From assembly GCA_902517895.1 (NCBI GenBank), contig CABYEA010000006.1, positions 1 through 63,459 of the forward strand: a stretch of DNA of 63,459 bases, given 5' to 3'. This document shows, piece by piece, positions 62,132-63,459 of this stretch (its first letter is position 1; each line of letters begins with the position of its first letter). A model generated the notes under the pieces. It was given only the letters and a program-made list of their open reading frames with translations. It was not told where the DNA came from and searched no databases. The stretch comes from an uncultured Bacteroidota bacterium. GTDB taxonomy: Bacteria; Bacteroidota; Bacteroidia; Flavobacteriales; Flavobacteriaceae. A program made the position numbers and the translations under genes.

Positions 62132-63143
62132 TAGATTTTTTTAAATCATTTATATCACTGACAATTTTTTCAAGATTTCTGAAGTGTACATAAGATCTCT
62201 TAAAAATTCTTTCATCAATAGCCGGAGTTCCTCTCAAAATTGCATTATCTTTTATGTTACTAAATACACCTGTTTGACCATTGATTCTAACATTATTTCC
62301 TATAACAAGATGACCAATTATTCCAACTTGACCTCCGATTTGACAATTTTCACCGACCTTTGTGGATCCTGCAATACCACATTGACCAGCAATCACGGTA
62401 TTCTTTCCAATATTAACGTTATGGGCTATCTGAACTAAATTGTCAATTTTTACACCGTCACTTATTATGGTTGATCCAAGTGTTGCTCTATCAACAGATG
62501 AATTGGAACCGATTTCAACTTTATTTCCAATCCTAACATTACCCAATTGCGGGGTTTTAATATATTCACCTAATTCATTTGGTGCAAAACCAAAACCGTC
62601 GGAGCCAACAACACAGTTTGAGTGAAAAATACAATGATTGCCTATAAACGTATCATCATAAATTCTTACACCCGAGTATAAAACACAATCATCTCCAATG
62701 GTTACATTTTCTTGAATAGAAACATTATTCATAATTACAACGTTATGGCCGATTTTACAATTTGGAGCAATAACAGAAAATTGCCCAACAGAAACATTAT
62801 CGCCTAGCTGAACAGATTCATGTATTCTACTATCGATGTGTATACCAAAATGACTTATCTTATTTTTTGAAAATCTGTTAAGAAGCTTATTAAACGACAA
62901 ATAGGCATCATCAACAAGAATTAAATTTTTAATTTTTGTTTTATCATAAATCAACCCCTTATCAATTATAACAACAGAGGCGCTAGTTTTATACAACCAA
63001 GGTAAATATCTCGGATTAGATACAAATGTAATATCTCCGCTTTTAGCTTCTTCAATTTTTGCAAGATTAATCAAGGAAGTGTTACCTTCACCAATAACCT
63101 CTCCTTTTAATATTTTTGCTAGTTCAGCAATGGTTAATTTCAT
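62115..63143 (-). CDS. lpxD: UDP-3-O-acylglucosamine N-acyltransferase
   Basis: 342 residues from the ATG at 63143. A TTG at 63152 extends the frame by three residues, but MKLTIAELAKILKGEVIGEG is the standard LpxD start. An N-terminal uridine-binding domain (to about 100) is followed by a left-handed beta-helix with hexapeptide repeats (VQLGDNVSVGQFSVIAPN). Catalytic His is in VQIAHNVNIGKN, and GSDGFGFAP near 180-188 is also conserved. It adds the second 3-hydroxyacyl chain to lipid A. It is the first gene of the run down to the SPFH protein and is divergent from porX. Confidence 0.96.
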   Translation of the reverse strand: MKLTIAELAKILKGEVIGEGNTSLINLAKIEEAKSGDITFVSNPRYLPWLYKTSASVVIIDKGLIYDKTKIKNLILVDDAYLSFNKLLNRFSKNKISHFGIHIDSRIHESVQLGDNVSVGQFSVIAPNCKIGHNVVIMNNVSIQENVTIGDDCVLYSGVRIYDDTFIGNHCIFHSNCVVGSDGFGFAPNELGEYIKTPQLGNVRIGNKVEIGSNSSVDRATLGSTIISDGVKIDNLVQIAHNVNIGKNTVIAGQCGIAGSTKVGENCQIGGQVGIIGHLVIGNNVRINGQTGVFSNIKDNAILRGTPAIDERIFKRSYVHFRNLEKIVSDINDLKKSNDNNN

Positions 63144-63263
63144 AGAGGGCAAAATTAGGAAATTTCTAGATATATAAGGTTTAAAGCTTTGTTAATTTAT
63201 CTTATTATTATCTTAATGTTAATTATTAATGAATTAACTTTAATATCTAATATATTCAAGAAT

Positions 63264-63459
63264 ATGAGCAAGGTGAAAATATTATGGGTAGATGATCAGA
63301 TTGATTTACTAAAATCTCATATTATTTTTTTAAACGAAAGAAACTACCATGTTGAAACTTGTTCAAACGGAAATGATGCATTAGATAAGATTTCAAATCA
63401 GAGATATGATATTATTCTTCTAGATGAAAATATGCCGGGTTTAAGTGGAATTGAAACTT
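63264..63459 (+). CDS. porX: PorX-like response regulator, N-terminal part (3' truncated)
   Basis: The first 65 codons before the window ends. It is a receiver domain: acidic pocket in WVDDQID (about 8-14) and phospho-acceptor Asp in IILLDENMPGLSG (about 50-62). The opening SKVKILWVDD and the LDENMPGLSGIET segment closely fit PorX, the regulator of type IX secretion, whose complete form also carries a phosphatase-like effector domain outside this window. Two T9SS-tailed proteins elsewhere in the window (14602 and 51273) show the system is in use. Starts 120 bases from lpxD, divergently. Confidence 0.82.
   Translation, partial: MSKVKILWVDDQIDLLKSHIIFLNERNYHVETCSNGNDALDKISNQRYDIILLDENMPGLSGIET

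Noticed and set aside
63150-63157. TAATTTTG on the minus strand just before lpxD as a promoter
   Set aside because: It lies only about seven bases from the preferred start codon, so transcription would begin at or after the ATG, and no -33 TTG is found.

Overview
The window is a 63.5 kb stretch of AT-rich chromosome from a member of the Bacteroidota, most likely a marine Flavobacteriaceae-type bacterium. The evidence is a SusC/SusD pair, type IX secretion (T9SS) sorting tails, the start of the T9SS regulator porX, a fused lpxC-fabZ gene, bacillithiol synthase bshA, and Bacteroidota-type promoters (TTG, about 20 bases, TAnnTTTG) instead of E. coli-type ones. No phage, transposase, CRISPR array or restriction system is visible. 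Most of the window is core chromosome with tightly packed operons.

Layout. 1-5957: end of gyrA, a TPR protein, an NlpC/P60 peptidase, a thiolase and a frameshifted PgpH-like 7TM-HD phosphohydrolase. 6038-6289: tRNA-Ser, tRNA-Pro and tRNA-Arg with a good promoter and terminator, followed by the only gene-free stretch over 300 bases (6333-6712), which is rich in inverted repeats. 6713-8640: an orphan GT-C-like membrane protein and a DUF1566-like lipoprotein. 8736-19637: a six-gene polysaccharide utilisation locus (PUL): SusC, SusD, a GH144/Glycoamylase-family enzyme, two modular surface proteins built from five copies of one domain, and a GH3 beta-glucosidase. beta-1,2-glucan is the best-supported substrate guess. 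19647-25761: perM-like, rsmE and tsaD, then pfkA (frameshifted), gap, a GlcNAc-kinase-like gene and ridA. 25775-28429: lptD, transcribed away from a long nine-gene run.

28507-39017 is one closely spaced plus-strand unit: cell-wall amidase, MCE/MlaD protein, membrane Fe-S protein, HAD phosphatase, CCG-type Fe-S protein, an uncharacterised small protein, a GH3/beta-lactamase-like fusion, bshA and a GH109-like oxidoreductase. It combines envelope and amino-sugar functions with a redox pair of unknown electron donor. 39020-51197 holds D-lactate dehydrogenase, aroC, a dicarboxylate symporter, ung, a nucleoside phosphorylase/eIF1-like/2OG-oxygenase operon, a fused 2-oxoacid dehydrogenase E1, an SF2 helicase, an HMA protein and a GT9 heptosyltransferase-like gene. 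51273-56828 holds the DUF1501/DUF1800 pair, an MscS channel and tandem NTF2-like lipoproteins. 56910-63143 is a minus-strand operon: SPFH protein, fabG, sucD, efp, lpxA, lpxC-fabZ and lpxD. The window ends inside porX.

The most notable points are two single-base frameshifts in A6 tracts in otherwise intact conserved genes, the GH144-type PUL with its five-copy module, a DUF1501 protein that appears to carry both a twin-arginine signal and a T9SS sorting tail, and the structured region after the tRNA cluster. I see no clearly new defence or mobile system.
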